A DNA stretch of 64,000 bases from Pocillopora verrucosa (Eukaryota; Cnidaria; Anthozoa; Scleractinia; Pocilloporidae): NCBI RefSeq assembly GCF_036669915.1, contig NC_089320.1, forward strand, positions 5,499,491 to 5,563,490, given 5' to 3'. How positions within the stretch are numbered: position 1 is the first letter of the stretch; each line of letters begins with the position of its first letter. Made by a program: the position numbers and the translations under genes. The notes below the pieces were generated by a model. It ran no database searches, was not told the origin of the DNA, and saw nothing but the letters and a program-made list of their open reading frames with translations. This document shows, one piece after another, positions 24,138-37,000 of the stretch.

Positions 24138-25060
24138 GTTGTGTGCAAAATTCTGTTCCCTTCCTTCAAATTAAAACGGGAAAAATACACGAAGAAAGTA
24201 CTACACACCCCCAGGTAAGTTCGTTCTTTGGAATGACTGCTCCTAATTCCAGCACATCCCTGAAAGGCTCTTTTGAAAGGTACCCGTTGATTGGACGGGA
24301 TCATTAAAAGGATATAAAACGATTTTTAATTGGCTGGTGAATATGTAATCGAAAGTAAAGTTTAGCTTCAATACACTTTCTTCTATGTGCAAACAATGAT
24401 TTGCATACGCGACAAAAATATGTAATATTGTTTACTGAAGCGCTAAAACCCCAAACTAAATTTATTCCTTTTATGGCGTGTTTATAGCTCCAGGCAATTT
24501 CATTCGCGATTAATTCAAAACGATGTGCCACAAAGACCTACGCCTCAAATATTTTTTGACAAGAAAGTCACGCCTGCAATTTCACGTATGCTCGCTATAA
24601 TTTAATATTTTTGTTGGAGAGTTGAATCGCACTTAATCAAAGGAAGTAGAAAAACAAAGGAAGTAGAAAAATAAAGTTAATATTTTATTAGGGTTAGTCT
24701 TCCCCAAGTTCGCTAGTTCCGTTTTATTATTTCTTGTCCAAGTAATTGTAGTAAGCTCGTATGTTCCTGTCCCTCTTGAGATTTCAAAATAGCAATCACC
24801 ATGAAAATTATTCAAACATTTGATTTCTTAAGAGCCGTCCAAAGATTGGTTCGTCTAAGATGACGTCAAAACTGTCACTAAAGCCGTGGCCACAGTTTTT
24901 CTCGGAGCGTCTGTGCTTAGAAAAGCTTTGCATTTCACAATGTGCCATTTGATCTCTATATCTAGAAATAATATTCACACCTTTCTTGGGTATTTCACTG
25001 TCTCTCTCTTTAGTGAAACTCTGGCTAATGCAACTAAGAAACAAGACCAGCAAGTTATGA
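24138..25060. other. Upstream region of the EF-hand gene
   Basis: No coding exon. TGACGTCA at 24861-24868, CCAAT boxes at about 24290 and 24330 (minus strand), and a directly repeated AAAGGAAGTAGAAAAA word near 24640-24672. Confidence 0.45.
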
Positions 25061-25071
25061 CAATTATTTCC

Positions 25072-25077
25072 TTTATT
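25072..25077 (-). terminator. Poly(A) signal candidate for PRXL2B
   Basis: TTTATT on the plus strand reads AATAAA on the minus strand. It lies about 545 nt after the PRXL2B stop and 280 nt past the SECIS core, so the transcript would include the SECIS. Confidence 0.5.
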
Positions 25078-25324
25078 TCACCAGTAACTGTTCATAACAT
25101 TTAAGAGAATTCAGCATCTTCCGAAAAAATTTGTCATATTCAATTATTTGTAATGATTTGTTTTTCTCTATCAGACTATCTTATCAAAGCATGACTGGAT
25201 TGCAATCGTTGTTGAAAAAAAAAAAACTATTATATAGCATTTTTTTGTAACATAACAAACAGTTTAAGATTAACAACTTTTTTTTGGAACAGCAGGGCCC
25301 CAACTGTTAAACCTGTAGCTTAGC

Positions 25325-25435
25325 TGCAGGACCTGCTCGTGATTGTCAAAACATTCCTCCACCATGTGTTGCTTGAGCATTTAACACAATGGCATCATAA
25401 CACAACCAGAACAGGAACAATTGCAAAACCAGGTA
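25325..25435 (-). promoter_or_regulatory. SECIS element candidate in the PRXL2B 3' UTR
   Basis: On the minus strand ATGA (25398-25395) is followed, after 12 nt, by an unpaired AAA (25382-25380) in the apical loop. The quartet partner GGAG is at 25360-25357. Between them TGCCATTGTGTT (25394-25383) pairs with AACACATGGTGG (25370-25359), with one bulged T and two wobbles. Outside the quartet, GGTTGT pairs with ACAATC and CCTG with CAGG, forming the basal helix. Spacing of ATGA, AA and GA fits the eukaryotic SECIS consensus. The core begins 223 nt after the stop codon. Folding was done by eye. Confidence 0.72.
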
Positions 25436-25621
25436 CAGGATTAAAGTTGGAGAAAGCAGTTTTTCACATGGTAGCCTAAAATATAACTCTTTCAGAGAAC
25501 ATTACATACTGACACAATTACCACAGCTGAGTATTAGTGTAAATTAGCATAATTAATACACCATTCAAAATTTAACTAACTAAACTTAAATGTGGTGAGA
25601 GTCCATTTATGGGAATTTAAT

Positions 25622-28600
25622 TTATGATTCCCCTTCCTTTGCAGCACACCCACAATCAGCCCCGGCCGCTGATGCAGATTCTGTTTCATCCTTCTTTGAC
25701 TCATCAGATTTGATTCCTAGGACTTCAAGGATTTTTTCATTGGCGACATGGTCTCCTGGAGATGCCTGTTTGTGATCTAGAAGAACTTTCTCTCCACCTG
25801 CTGTCACTATCAGCATACCACCATTTTGCATGCCATCACCTTTCAGGTTTCCTTTGATTCCCAATGAATTGGCCTACAACAGCACGAGGAAACAATAGGG
25901 TGTTTAAATAAAATCATTGTAAGCCCACAATGCTTCATTTGTAGGAAATAATATATAGATTTAGCCAAGCCTAAAAGCAGAGCTCACATTTTCCCCCCCC
26001 CCCCCACACGACTCAAGGGCACAACACCTTGCCCCAGCCAGGACTAGAACCTAGGTCATCCAACTTGGAGCCCAGTGCACTGACCACTGAACTACTGGAC
26101 AAAGCTGTGCGTGCCCGCGGTACAGTTGACCACACATGTTAAAAGTAGCACCTTGTACGGTCATACGGTTGTACATACAAATTTTTTTCAGCTTGATGGG
26201 TTACTACTGTTTTGTATAATTATGGGTTACTACTGTTTTGTATAACTATGCTCTGCAAGTTCTGCTATTAAGTGTGTGACAGTCAAAACTAAGTGGGTGA
26301 CTTTCAGTTAACATTACAATTGGTATAAAGATATCCATAGTGGTGACATCAATCATACTGCCTTAACAACTTCAGAAAGGGTGTAGTTATAGGAACTTTC
26401 TAAGCATTTATTATCAGAGTTGACAAGACATTGAGACATAATGAATGACTTGAACTGTGACCATTAAAAATCAAAATCTGCATTTCCAACATGTTCAGCC
26501 TTGGACATATTCCTGAGTCTTCCTAGGGGTTTGCCTCATTGAAATTTTGCTTGTAATTGTCCCCTTTTACCCATGGCAAGTTCTTGCCTAAATGAAATCT
26601 AATCATACTCACCAAAAAAAGGTTAGAATTTCAGCAGAATTATGTTCTCATTTTGATCATATTTTATCATTGGTCAAAAAGTTCTTGGAGGAGGCATGAT
26701 GAATGAGAAATGGGGCCTGACACAAGGCTAATGTTGTAGCTTTCTTATTCTCCTTTAAACAATTTGGTGTCTAGTTGCTTCCCTAATTATTTGATTTAAT
26801 GCTCTAATTTGGTCACATTGCTAATTCCATGAATATTCGTTTAAGGAAAAAAACCTTTATTGAAGGCAAAATTGCAAGAGTAGAAAGGCCTACCAGCAAA
26901 TCCCTATCATTTGATAGGGCAAACTCGCTTTGGAAAGGGCAAACTTCTTATGGGATGAAACCTCTCACAAATAGAGGAGTAAGATCTAAGCCCTTCGTCA
27001 ATTTTTTTTTTGGTAATTTGTATTTAGTTGATTCATTCTTTGTTTTTTTCATACCTCATTGTAGATGTTTTTTTAAGCTTGCTGGTGTTCTTCTTTGCCA
27101 GCTGCATCTTCATGCATGTTTCTTATATTGCACATTATTTCACAGTCCTCTTGTTTTATCTTTTATGCATTATCACTTCTTAAGTAAGTTGACTTAAACT
27201 CATGTTTTTTGTTATTCTCTGTTTAGAAGTCTACAAGCTATTCAATTTTGCAGGTATATATCTGGTGTTATCAATGAAAGTATTTTTTTTTCCATTTCAC
27301 TTCCTTTGTATTCATTTGTTGTTTGTAATTGTTTGTAATTTGTTTACCTTAATTGGTTAACTCAACTCTTATTTATGTTTTTAGTTTCAACCACTACTAC
27401 TGCTGCTGTCTAAATAAAAAGTATTTTAAGTTAAAAAGATAACATTTTCGCTGTCACAAGAGATGACTATGGAGTATTGCCTTCCTGTACAGAATGCAAG
27501 TCATTACCCATATCACCCTGGCAGTTTGCTAGTAATCATTTGCACTCCTGGAATGGACACCATAAGATACAAATGTAATACCCACAAACACAATACAAGA
27601 ACACTCTGGCCAGGGCCAGTGCCTGCTCTTCGATAAGTCAATAGTATAAGCCAGCAGGTTCTAAGCTATTGCATCTTTCAAAAATTCAATATAACCAAAA
27701 TTTAATTGAAAATATAGGGAACAAAAATGAAAAACAAAAACAGTATAAAAGAGCAATGCTTGCCTTGGATATTGAGAGTCGTGTCTCTTTAGCTGCCAAT
27801 CCACCAAAAACATTGATAACATTATACCTACAAAAAAAATCAAACATAGTCCAAAAAGTTAAGTGAAAGCATTTAAGTCTAGCAATTTGATTATATTTAT
27901 CTTTCATTCAACCTTAGGCCAGCATAAATGTGAAATAAGTAAGAGAATGGTGTTAAATAGAGGTGACCAGAATCAATGATGATGATGATAATGATGTTTG
28001 TCTTTCCCTAGCAAAGATGACCATTGCTTCATGTATCAGTGGGTGTTGCAAGTGCAAAGATGGCTGAAAAGTCCAATCTTAGTTCAATACAGTCTGTCAC
28101 AATGCAGACATGGGATCACCACAGGTGGGCCAGGTAGAGATGACAAGAATTACTTACCTCTTGAATCCCAAATCTTTGTAGATTTGTTGTTTAGCATCAA
28201 TGTACAACTCTAAGGAAAGACCACATACTCCATTTTAGGCAATCATTTCAAAAACAATTTTTGTGTAAAAAGTCATTAACCTAATGGTCATCCTCATTTA
28301 ACTAGTTTACTCCAACTATGGAACCCTGAAATCGAAATTTTATTTGTTCACTTGAAAAAAGTAACAAGGTTGGTTGCTGGCATTTGAGAGTGACAAAATT
28401 GCTGACAGAGATTTACAAAAATTAAATAAAGAAAGAAACACTAGACAAAAAGATAGCTCCACCTCACAGGGAACATTATATCCACATTGAGACATGTGAA
28501 ATCTAGTTGAGCATATTTACATGAGCCTCTGACATGAAGTATTGGGTAACCACTATACCCACATGACACACACTAAATGAATCGTCATGTCTATTAAGCT

Positions 28601-30038
28601 TCACGCTTTTTTTGCGAAAAAACTGTAAAGATTCCATGTTGCTGTGCATCTGTTTGGTAATAGGTTACAGATGACATCATCATGACATCGCCAAGTACCT
28701 GTATTTTTTGTTTTTTTAACTTACATGGAGAGAACAACAAAAAAAAAAGGCATGCAAAGAGCAGCTAAGTGTCATTGATGTTCTAACCAAAGTCTTTTCT
28801 GATCTATTACTGAACAGACCCACTGCAATAAGGAGTCTATTTGTTTTACATGATAAAAAAGCAAAATGTTGTCAATGGTGACATCATTTATGCATCTGCC
28901 ATGCAATAAATCATATACGAATTAATAAAAATGCATGTATCATTCAGAAAGTTCAACAATTTTTTTTTTCCAAACCTCCAGTGAAAAACTTTTTTTCTAT
29001 GAATTCTTCAAGACCTAATTCCTCAAGGCCCACACCGCACAGTCGTACATTGTGTGCATCAAGCTGTGATTTGACCGAACTAAGCTCAGTCGACCACAGC
29101 CTGCACAACTGTCACCCAAAGCGACGAAGAAAAACTACCACTGCAGTTTGCTTGGCCCATAAACTCTGCAGCTCAACCATCTGATCAGAAATAATAGTGA
29201 GTTCACATGATAAGTTAAAAGCTCTCAAGGAATTACAAAGAAAAAATAACAAAGAAAGTGTATGGACAGTTATTCTCAATTGATGGATTTAGGAAAGATG
29301 ATGCCACCTGGGTAGTTCAAGATATCAAAGGTTGAAATACTGGTCATAAAGTCCATGCTATTTATAACTTTGTCATAGATGAAAGATCTTCATGGAAATT
29401 ATAGGAGAAACATTAGATGGCCTGAAAATCTGTGAATTCAACCATTCTCTCAAATTGTCGCCAAAGACAATAATTACTGTTCAAGTTTTCCATATTGACC
29501 CATAACACCCTCACCGATATTTCCATGTCAAATAAGGTTCCACACCCAGTTTTCATCTCTAACTCAATACCCAAAATCAGTCATTGTAGTGCAAATAATT
29601 GGAAAAAATTGCTTGAATCAAATCATTCAAATCAAATCAAAGACTTGGACAGTAAATATGTTGATTATGGGCCATATTCCGAAGAGCCAAGGAAATAAGC
29701 TGAAACTCACTCATGGACTCCTTGAATATTAGTACTGTAAGAGTTACGTAACAGAAGTAACTTTAAGAAAATTGAATATTGCAGAAGGAAATGATTACAC
29801 ATCTTAAAGAGAAAATGAAACTTGTAAAGGTTGACACCCTCACATTAGGCTGAGTTCAGAGCGTCGGAAAAGTACAAGTTATCTTTCGAAAAGCTTTTCA
29901 AAGAGACCTGTAGCTGTGCACAAAGTTTACGATTGTGAAGAAATTCGTTTCTAAAATGCTTTCACTAACTGTTAAAGCTCTTACCTCTCCAGTAGAGACA
30001 CATTTTATGAGATTTTGAGCGATTTTACTCAAATCCAT
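25622..30038 (-). CDS. PRXL2B: PRXL2B-like thioredoxin-fold reductase, selenoprotein U family
   Basis: Exons 30038-29985, 29180-28976, 28209-28158, 27827-27764 and 25873-25622 join in phase to 208 residues, with one in-frame TGA (29114-29112) read as selenocysteine 41. The context RRFG-U-QLC aligns with RRFGCVVC of human PRXL2B, so Sec replaces the first catalytic Cys; C44 is the partner. Further matches are GELYIDAK, KDLGFKRYN and GGMLIVTAGGEKVLL followed by SPGDHV. Vertebrate PRXL2B is a cytosolic prostamide/prostaglandin F synthase reducing PGH2. The SelU family includes Sec and Cys forms. The tail (about 180-208) is acidic and ends with C199-G-C201, absent from the human protein. Intron 4 has a GC donor. 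Automated gene callers would stop at the TGA or start after it. A pseudogene is unlikely because all other codons, splice sites and the SECIS are intact. Confidence 0.9.
26010..26108 (-). mobile_element. tRNA-derived SINE head
   Basis: On the minus strand TAGTTCAGTGGTCAGTGCAC (A box) and CTAGGTTCTAGTCCTGG (B box) lie about 30 bp apart. The SINE body word TTGTGCCCTTGAG follows. It is in PRXL2B intron 4, next to a poly(C) run. Confidence 0.65.
26195..26252. repeat. 25-bp tandem duplication
   Basis: GGGTTACTACTGTTTTGTAT occurs twice in direct succession in PRXL2B intron 4. Confidence 0.8.
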
Positions 30039-31043
30039 GGCGATTTGACACCAGAAAGCACAGTATAGATGCGTTCAAGATGAGAACATGCCGTAAACCT
30101 GAGCTGTCTTGTCCACAATAGTCACGTGATAAGAGATGGCCCGCCTTGCGTGATGTGACGAATCAACTTAGTTTCAACTTTTTGTAGTGGATTTTCTCTG
30201 TAGAAATACAGCCATGTTACACATGGACATAAACATTTTTCTATAAAATATTAACCTGTAAAGGTGGTCCTGTAAGAAAATGACAGGAGGAAAAGCAGAA
30301 AAATGCGTTTTTTTAGGGGGAGTTTGTGACGTTCATCCAGTCTCTGACAAGGTGACAAAATACATACACCCGACTTTTATTAGAAATTATGTGTACCGTA
30401 TTTGTCATAGAGGGCGGATATAGTCAAGATCAACCATCTGTGAGAGGAATTAAAAGAAAAAAAATGCCACAACAATTGTTTGCCAGTTATATTTTCAAGT
30501 TCCCTCCTAAAAAAAAAACTTTTTTTGTACCTCTTTGTTTGGCTGAACAATGATGGTGTTGGGTACGGAGTTCTCAAAAAAATTTGGACAAGTTCTTGTT
30601 ATTTACTTCCTTGACTTACGATCCTCATTTTTGTTATTTATCTCCTCATTGCTTATGGTCTTCAGGGGTCATTTTAATGTCCGGTGCACGTTTACGTGAG
30701 CCCAAATTGAATAACATCTGCATCTAAGCTTCCGGTTTGCTTACATTTGCATATTAAGGCGATGTACTGAAGGAGGAACACTTCCCTGAGAGCCACCGAC
30801 GGCCTGATTTTATCAGGAAACCTAATCTGTGAGAGTCCAACTCCGAAGAAAAGTGAGACCAGTAGAGCACAAGTTTGTTCCTGAGAAGCACTGTATAAAA
30901 TCACACCATCGTGTTTCTGGCTACTTCGTGCCGACGGCCATTTTAAATAACGCAAATTGAAAACGTCTTATGTTTTGCTTGAGAACAAGTGACAAATTTT
31001 CGGTCAGTAATCGTTGTCTTTGAGATCAGCACAACACCTGAGA
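30039..31043. promoter_or_regulatory. Divergent promoter region between PRXL2B and the M13 peptidase gene
   Basis: About 1.0 kb separates the two start codons, which face away from each other. TCACGTGA (30122-30129), a palindromic E-box of the USF/TFE/MITF type, lies 84 bp from the PRXL2B start. A 17-codon upstream ORF (30970-31023) precedes the peptidase start. No TATA box is convincing on either side. Confidence 0.5.
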
Positions 31044-34000
31044 ATGTCCTCGACCAGAGACTATACCCGGGCTGAAATCAGCGATACAACAACAAACGTT
31101 CCTTTGCTAAGCGAAGATTCTTGGGAAGATGGACCCAGCGACCCAGTTTTGCTCATTAACGACACAGTCGAAGATCATCCCTCGGTTCGTTTCTCCGTCT
31201 CCTCGGCGGAAAATGGCTCAAATTTTAACTCCCCGTGCAAGCTTTCAAAGACCACAGCCCTTGTAGGGATCATTGCTGCGCTCATCGTGATTTGCATCGT
31301 GTTATCTGCGTTGCTGTCAAGACATAAACAAGAGGAGGTCGTGGTACCCTCACACCAGAGTACTGTGTGTGTTACCGAGGGTTGTATAGACGCAGCTTTT
31401 CACATGTTTCACGCACTAAACCGATCCGTTAAACCATGCGACGATTTTTACGAATATGCCTGCGGAGGTTGGTTGCAGAATCACCCAATTCCTGAGAGCA
31501 AATCTTTCTGGGGGATTTATTCAGCTTTGCAGGAAGACAATGAAAGGCTTCTACGCCAATTGTTAGCTACACCAACGAGGTCACCAACCATGAAGAAGGC
31601 CAAGACTTTTTACGATTCCTGTATGAACATGACATCAATCAACAAAATGGGGGCAAAGCCACTGCTTGATATAATTGATGACCTTGGTGGATGGAGCATA
31701 ACGTCGCCAGATTGGAACAAAACAAAATTCGAGTTTAGCAAAACCCTAAAAATAGTTCAAAGGAAGTATTCAGTTTCCGCCTTTTTCGGCGTAGATGTTG
31801 ATGCAGATGATAAAAATTCTTCAAAAAACATTATTAAGGTAAGCGTACTACCGATGTAATGTGTACATCAGTTTAATTGGGAAAGATATATTCCCGTGGT
31901 CATGGGACGCACCAACCTCAACCCAACCGCAACCTATCTGCGGTCATAAGAGAAAATCAAAATTATCAGTGACTATAACTTAGAACAGGATAGGTGAGGA
32001 AACTACGAACATCTGTTTGACTGAAAATGAGTTCATTTTCATATATCAAGAGTGCAAATTTGTGACACAAGTGCAAATTACAATTACTGTGTGCATTGTC
32101 AAAATTTGGTCTGTCTTGACTTTCTGTGATGCTTTTTTAATGTAAATTATTAATAAGTGTTAACATGATTTTACATGTAATTTGGTGTAAATAAGCTCTT
32201 AAAAATTATCTCATTGTTGTGCATTGTAAGTTTATGGTTATTATTATTTTTTTGAAGGTTGATCAAAATGGACTGGCATTATCTCGAACATACTACCTCA
32301 GCAACTTAACTGATCCGGTGGGTTTCATCTTTGGCATTGATTGTTACTAATTTACAAGGAAATCTGTAGCAGCTAGAGGGGAGAATGAACAATCAGATCT
32401 TGGGAGTTAAAGGATTGATGAACAGGAACAATTTTTGGTATAGTTTTGCATTGATTAGGTGTAAAAGGAGAAGAAAAATGCTATTAAACTGCCTCTCTAA
32501 CTCTTAGATATTTTATATTTCATTCCACATGGCAAGAGGTAGGTATTTCTCCGACTGCTTCTCACCAAGTTATTGGTCTCAAAATTTTAATGCAAAGTTC
32601 AAGCTAGGTGGGTCCTGGGGTGCTTGTGCCCCCCCCCCTCCCCCCTTTGTAAGCCCTTTTTTTTAAAATAAACAACCTACAATACTCAGGTAGCAAAAGC
32701 TGGTGAGTACCCCCTCTTTAACACAGTATGACACCCCCCCTGTACTGAGTGTACTCCCCCCCCAGTGTACTGATGAGGCTATGGTTTTCTTTGTCCACAG
32801 AAACTGGTTGCCTACTTGAAGTATATGACTACTATTGGCGTTTTACTGGGAGGGGAGGAGAATGAAACAAGAAGGCAGATGCAAGAGGTTTTAGAGTTTG
32901 AAATTAAATTGGCAAAGGTTTGTCACTTAGAAAATGATCAATAGTAGGTATTGTTGATAGCATGTTTCCTTTTATTAACCATTAACCATTAACCCTTTAA
33001 CTCTCATGAGCGACCAACACAGAATTTCTCCTTTCAATATCAATACAATGTCAACCAGATAAGTGATGAGAATAAAGAAAAATATCAATTTGGGGATAAT
33101 TAGTTGGTCCAATACTAAATTCTCTGAACTAACATTATGAGAATTGTATTGTTGACAGTAGGGAGAATTACAAATTTGACCTGGAAGTTAAAGGGTTAAA
33201 CTGCCATGAGTGACAAAGACATAATTTTCTCCTTGCAATATCAATACAATATCAAGCAGAAGTTGATGATAATAAAGAAAAGATATCAACAGGGGTATTG
33301 TTAGTTGATCCAATACCAAATTCTCAAAACTTAAATCATTAGTATTGTATGACAGACAGTGAGGAGAATTACTAATGAGATCTTGGGAGTAAAAAGGTTA
33401 AGAATGCTACTTCAAATGGACTGAGTGTAGCTTGAAGCACCAATGATAAGAGGGTCCAGTTTTCCTAAACAGCACTTTTACTTTTTCAGCTCATTTACTC
33501 CTAGATCCCATTAATAATTCTCCCAGCTGCATGGTATACAATTCTTATCATATTAGCCTGGAGAACCAACTGATAATTCCCTAATTTATATTTTTCTTTA
33601 CTTTCATTATTTGTCTGCTTGAGGTTGTATTATATTGTATTGATATTGTGTGGAGAAATTCTGTCTTGGTCACTCATGGGAGTTGAAGGGTTTAACATGA
33701 ACAATAATGGTCCATTTTACAATTGTGTGCTTGATTGCCAAGCCTTTTAACAGAAGTGAGACTAAGGGTGACCTTGTTTTGATACAAACCTTGCTGCTTT
33801 TCAAATGTAAATTACTCTGTTACCATGCAAACTAGATACTGGTCTCTATCACAACAAGGTCACCTTCAGCCTCATTCCAAATCAAAGGCTTGGAAACTAA
33901 GAACATAACTGTAAAATGGCCTTTTGTTGAACCCTTCCATGCCTAAAAGAGAACAACAAGTTTTTTTTTGTCATGATATCAATGCATTATCAAGTAGAAA

Positions 34001-37000
34001 CATAATGAGAAAAAAAAGGAACATTAGCAAGGGGATTTTACTTGATTCTACACCAAATTCTCATGGTAAATGCTTCTAGAAATGTAAGAAAGACAGTAGA
34101 GAGAACTTGAATTTAGATCCTCCTAGAGAAAGGTTTAATAGATTTAGAGTGATCAACGCATGAAGTCATTATTTTTATGGAACAAATTGTTACAATAGCA
34201 GCAGAAAAAGAAACCTTTTTTTGTGTTAACCCTGAACTCTCAGAAGTGATTAACATGTAACCTCTCCTTATCATAACCATACATTATCCAGCGAGTAGGT
34301 AATGAGATTATTCAAACTTATCAGGTAAAAGCTGTTTTCTTAACATCAAATTCTTGTAACTAATAAGGAAATGTGTATTAACTAAAGGGAGAACCTGTTT
34401 ATCAGTGAGTAACAATCAACATGAAAAATGTTTTCAAAGTTCAAAAAAACGTTTTTCATGTGGTTGATAGTCATCTTTGATAACTTTAATATACTGACTA
34501 TTTTCATTTAAAATAAATTCTAGGTTGATAGTCATCTTTGATAACTTTAATATACTTATTATTTTCATTTAAACACCTTTGTTTTCAGATTTTTGTGCCT
34601 CATGAAAACAGAAGCCAGATTGACGAGATTTACAACAAAACAAATATCAAGAACCTCACAGAGCTTTGTCCGCAGGTAAGGGAATTATATGGAAGAATAT
34701 TGGATTATTACAGGATTGATTTGAAACATTTTGATCTCCTCACTTGTCTTGTCTAGTGCAATACAAGTCTTAATGCCATGACAAAAGATATTCATGATAC
34801 AAAAAAAAAATTAAGCCAGATGAATTTGGCACTATGAGTAAAATTATGGGGTAAAAGATTGTCAGTGGTAAGTCTGCTCTCAAGCCTGACAGCCTATACC
34901 CATCAGCCAATTAAAGCTTTCTCTAGTATCAGTGTCAAGAAGTGGCCAGGAGTATTGCTGTTCTTTCTAAGACAGTTGCCAGTGAACTTATTTATACTTC
35001 TTAGTGGGGAGAGGCACTTTGAAATTTTATTATCCAAATGCACCAAGTAGAGTGCAAATAACATGTAAATCAAGTACAAAGATCATGCATTGTTTGAAAT
35101 GGTGGTTATTTGTACTGTAAAAAAAATAATTGTGTAACCAGTTGGCTAAGCATGCTATGCCTCTCTATCTGCTTTACTTTCTACACCTAATAAACAATGT
35201 GCAGAAAATAATTAAAAGCAGCTGGAAAATAAATAACTTATGTGATGTTTTGGTCTTTCATATCGCTGAGCAATTTTACTCGTTGTTTTTATTTTGACTA
35301 GCCCTGCAGGTTCATCAAAATGCAGCACAGGTTATAAAAATTTTTCTACACACTAAAACTTCTAATAAGAGATATTAACTGTCTTGCCTATGAACAGACA
35401 AGGACCTGACAAAAGTTCAAAGTTGCACCTCATAAGTCATAGTCCAGTGCAAATTGTGTACTTTGGCCTTGAAGGGAAGCAAAAATTTTCACAATTCTAT
35501 TGCAGTTATACTCAGGCTCCTGGTTTTTATACCCAAAAATAATTGGCTTTGGATCACTCCAACAAGAGATTCTTTGCAGATCTCTATTAATATTGTTGCA
35601 GACTGAGGTTTATCTATGTTGTCGGAGCAAGGGGGGAGGGGTTTCCTTTTAATTTTTAACCTGATCTTATCAATATTTTTTTGATTAGTGGAAATATTGT
35701 CAGAGCACAGTCTTGCCAACAATAGAAATAGAAATTTATTTTTAGTTTCAAAATCAAATTGTATAAGGAAATCCTTTACATGGACTATAGTGGCTCCCCT
35801 GAGCTACTTAATGCCTCTCTATTTGTGGTTTCTTCTCATAATAAGTACATGTTTGATGAGATTGAGCTTGATATCATGAATTATCAATACCAAAGTATGA
35901 GTTATCTGCCAGTGCTGAAGGCTGAGACAGATGACACAGACACAAAGGTTGATAATTCATGATATCACTATATCAAAACCAAATTCAGTGATTGTTTATT
36001 GTACATTTTTTTAAACAATCTGCTAAAAGGGACAATTTTCTCTGAGTTTGCCAAAGTTTTAAAATGCTACCTGCACAACAGGCTTGGAAAAAAGGCAGAC
36101 TGGTTGAACTTGACATGATAATCCAATATCTGCTGTAGGCATGGGTTATCATATGTAAATGTCTATTGTATTTGGCCTGTATCAACTCTTAACCAATGAG
36201 AGTTTTTATTGTGAGTCTGATGTACAATATGATCTGTCTTTAAATGTATGTGAGGCAAAATTATTAAACCAGAACAGAAACCAAAGAAGCACACAGTAAG
36301 AGGCTTCTGGTTAACCATTATAGGAACAACAGCAATAATCTTACATGTACCTGGATTCTAACATGATATTATTTTCATCTTTTAAGATCAGCTGGCTTGA
36401 TTTCTTCAAGAATCATTTCAAAGACATTCCTGACATTAAAAATGAGGAAGAGGTTGTGGTGTATGCCACACGATATCTTGCGGCTTTGTCACCAGTGATA
36501 AAGAATGCATCAGACATGTGAGTATTATTATATCTCTTTTAATCTCCTGTTTTATCATTCTTTTACTCCTGGTATTAAAATATCAATTCTATGGTCTGTT
36601 TGTCCAACAATTCTTTAACTTTGAGCCCTTAGAATTTAAAATAATATAGAATATAAAATCAAACAGTTTCAGTATCGTCACCTTTTGCTTTAAAATTGAA
36701 TTCATTAGGTTTTGTATGGAGAATTTCCAAATGGGAGTAAAAACTTAAAATTGAATTATACTGCATTTTGTGTTGTAGTTTTGAGTGTAGGTATTTTGAA
36801 GCTCATTCAAGGAAATATTTTTACTGACAAAAAAATTTCCCCAGGTTGCTGAATAATTACTTGGTGTGGCAAGTTGTTCATTCATTTGCACCCTTGCTAT
36901 CAGAGAAATTCCGTGATGCTCATGAAGATCTGATCAAAGTATTAACAGGCTCCACAAGATCGGAAGACTTGTGGAAGAAGTGCATGGCAAACACGGATGG

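Noticed and set aside
26829-27197. 122-codon open frame in PRXL2B intron 4
   Set aside because: Its second half is a Phe/Leu/Cys-rich translation of T-rich DNA. Splice signals and family similarity are absent; perhaps a transposon remnant.
31014-31043. Ten extra N-terminal residues for the M13 peptidase
   Set aside because: The frame there starts with TTG; the ATG at 31044 is used instead.
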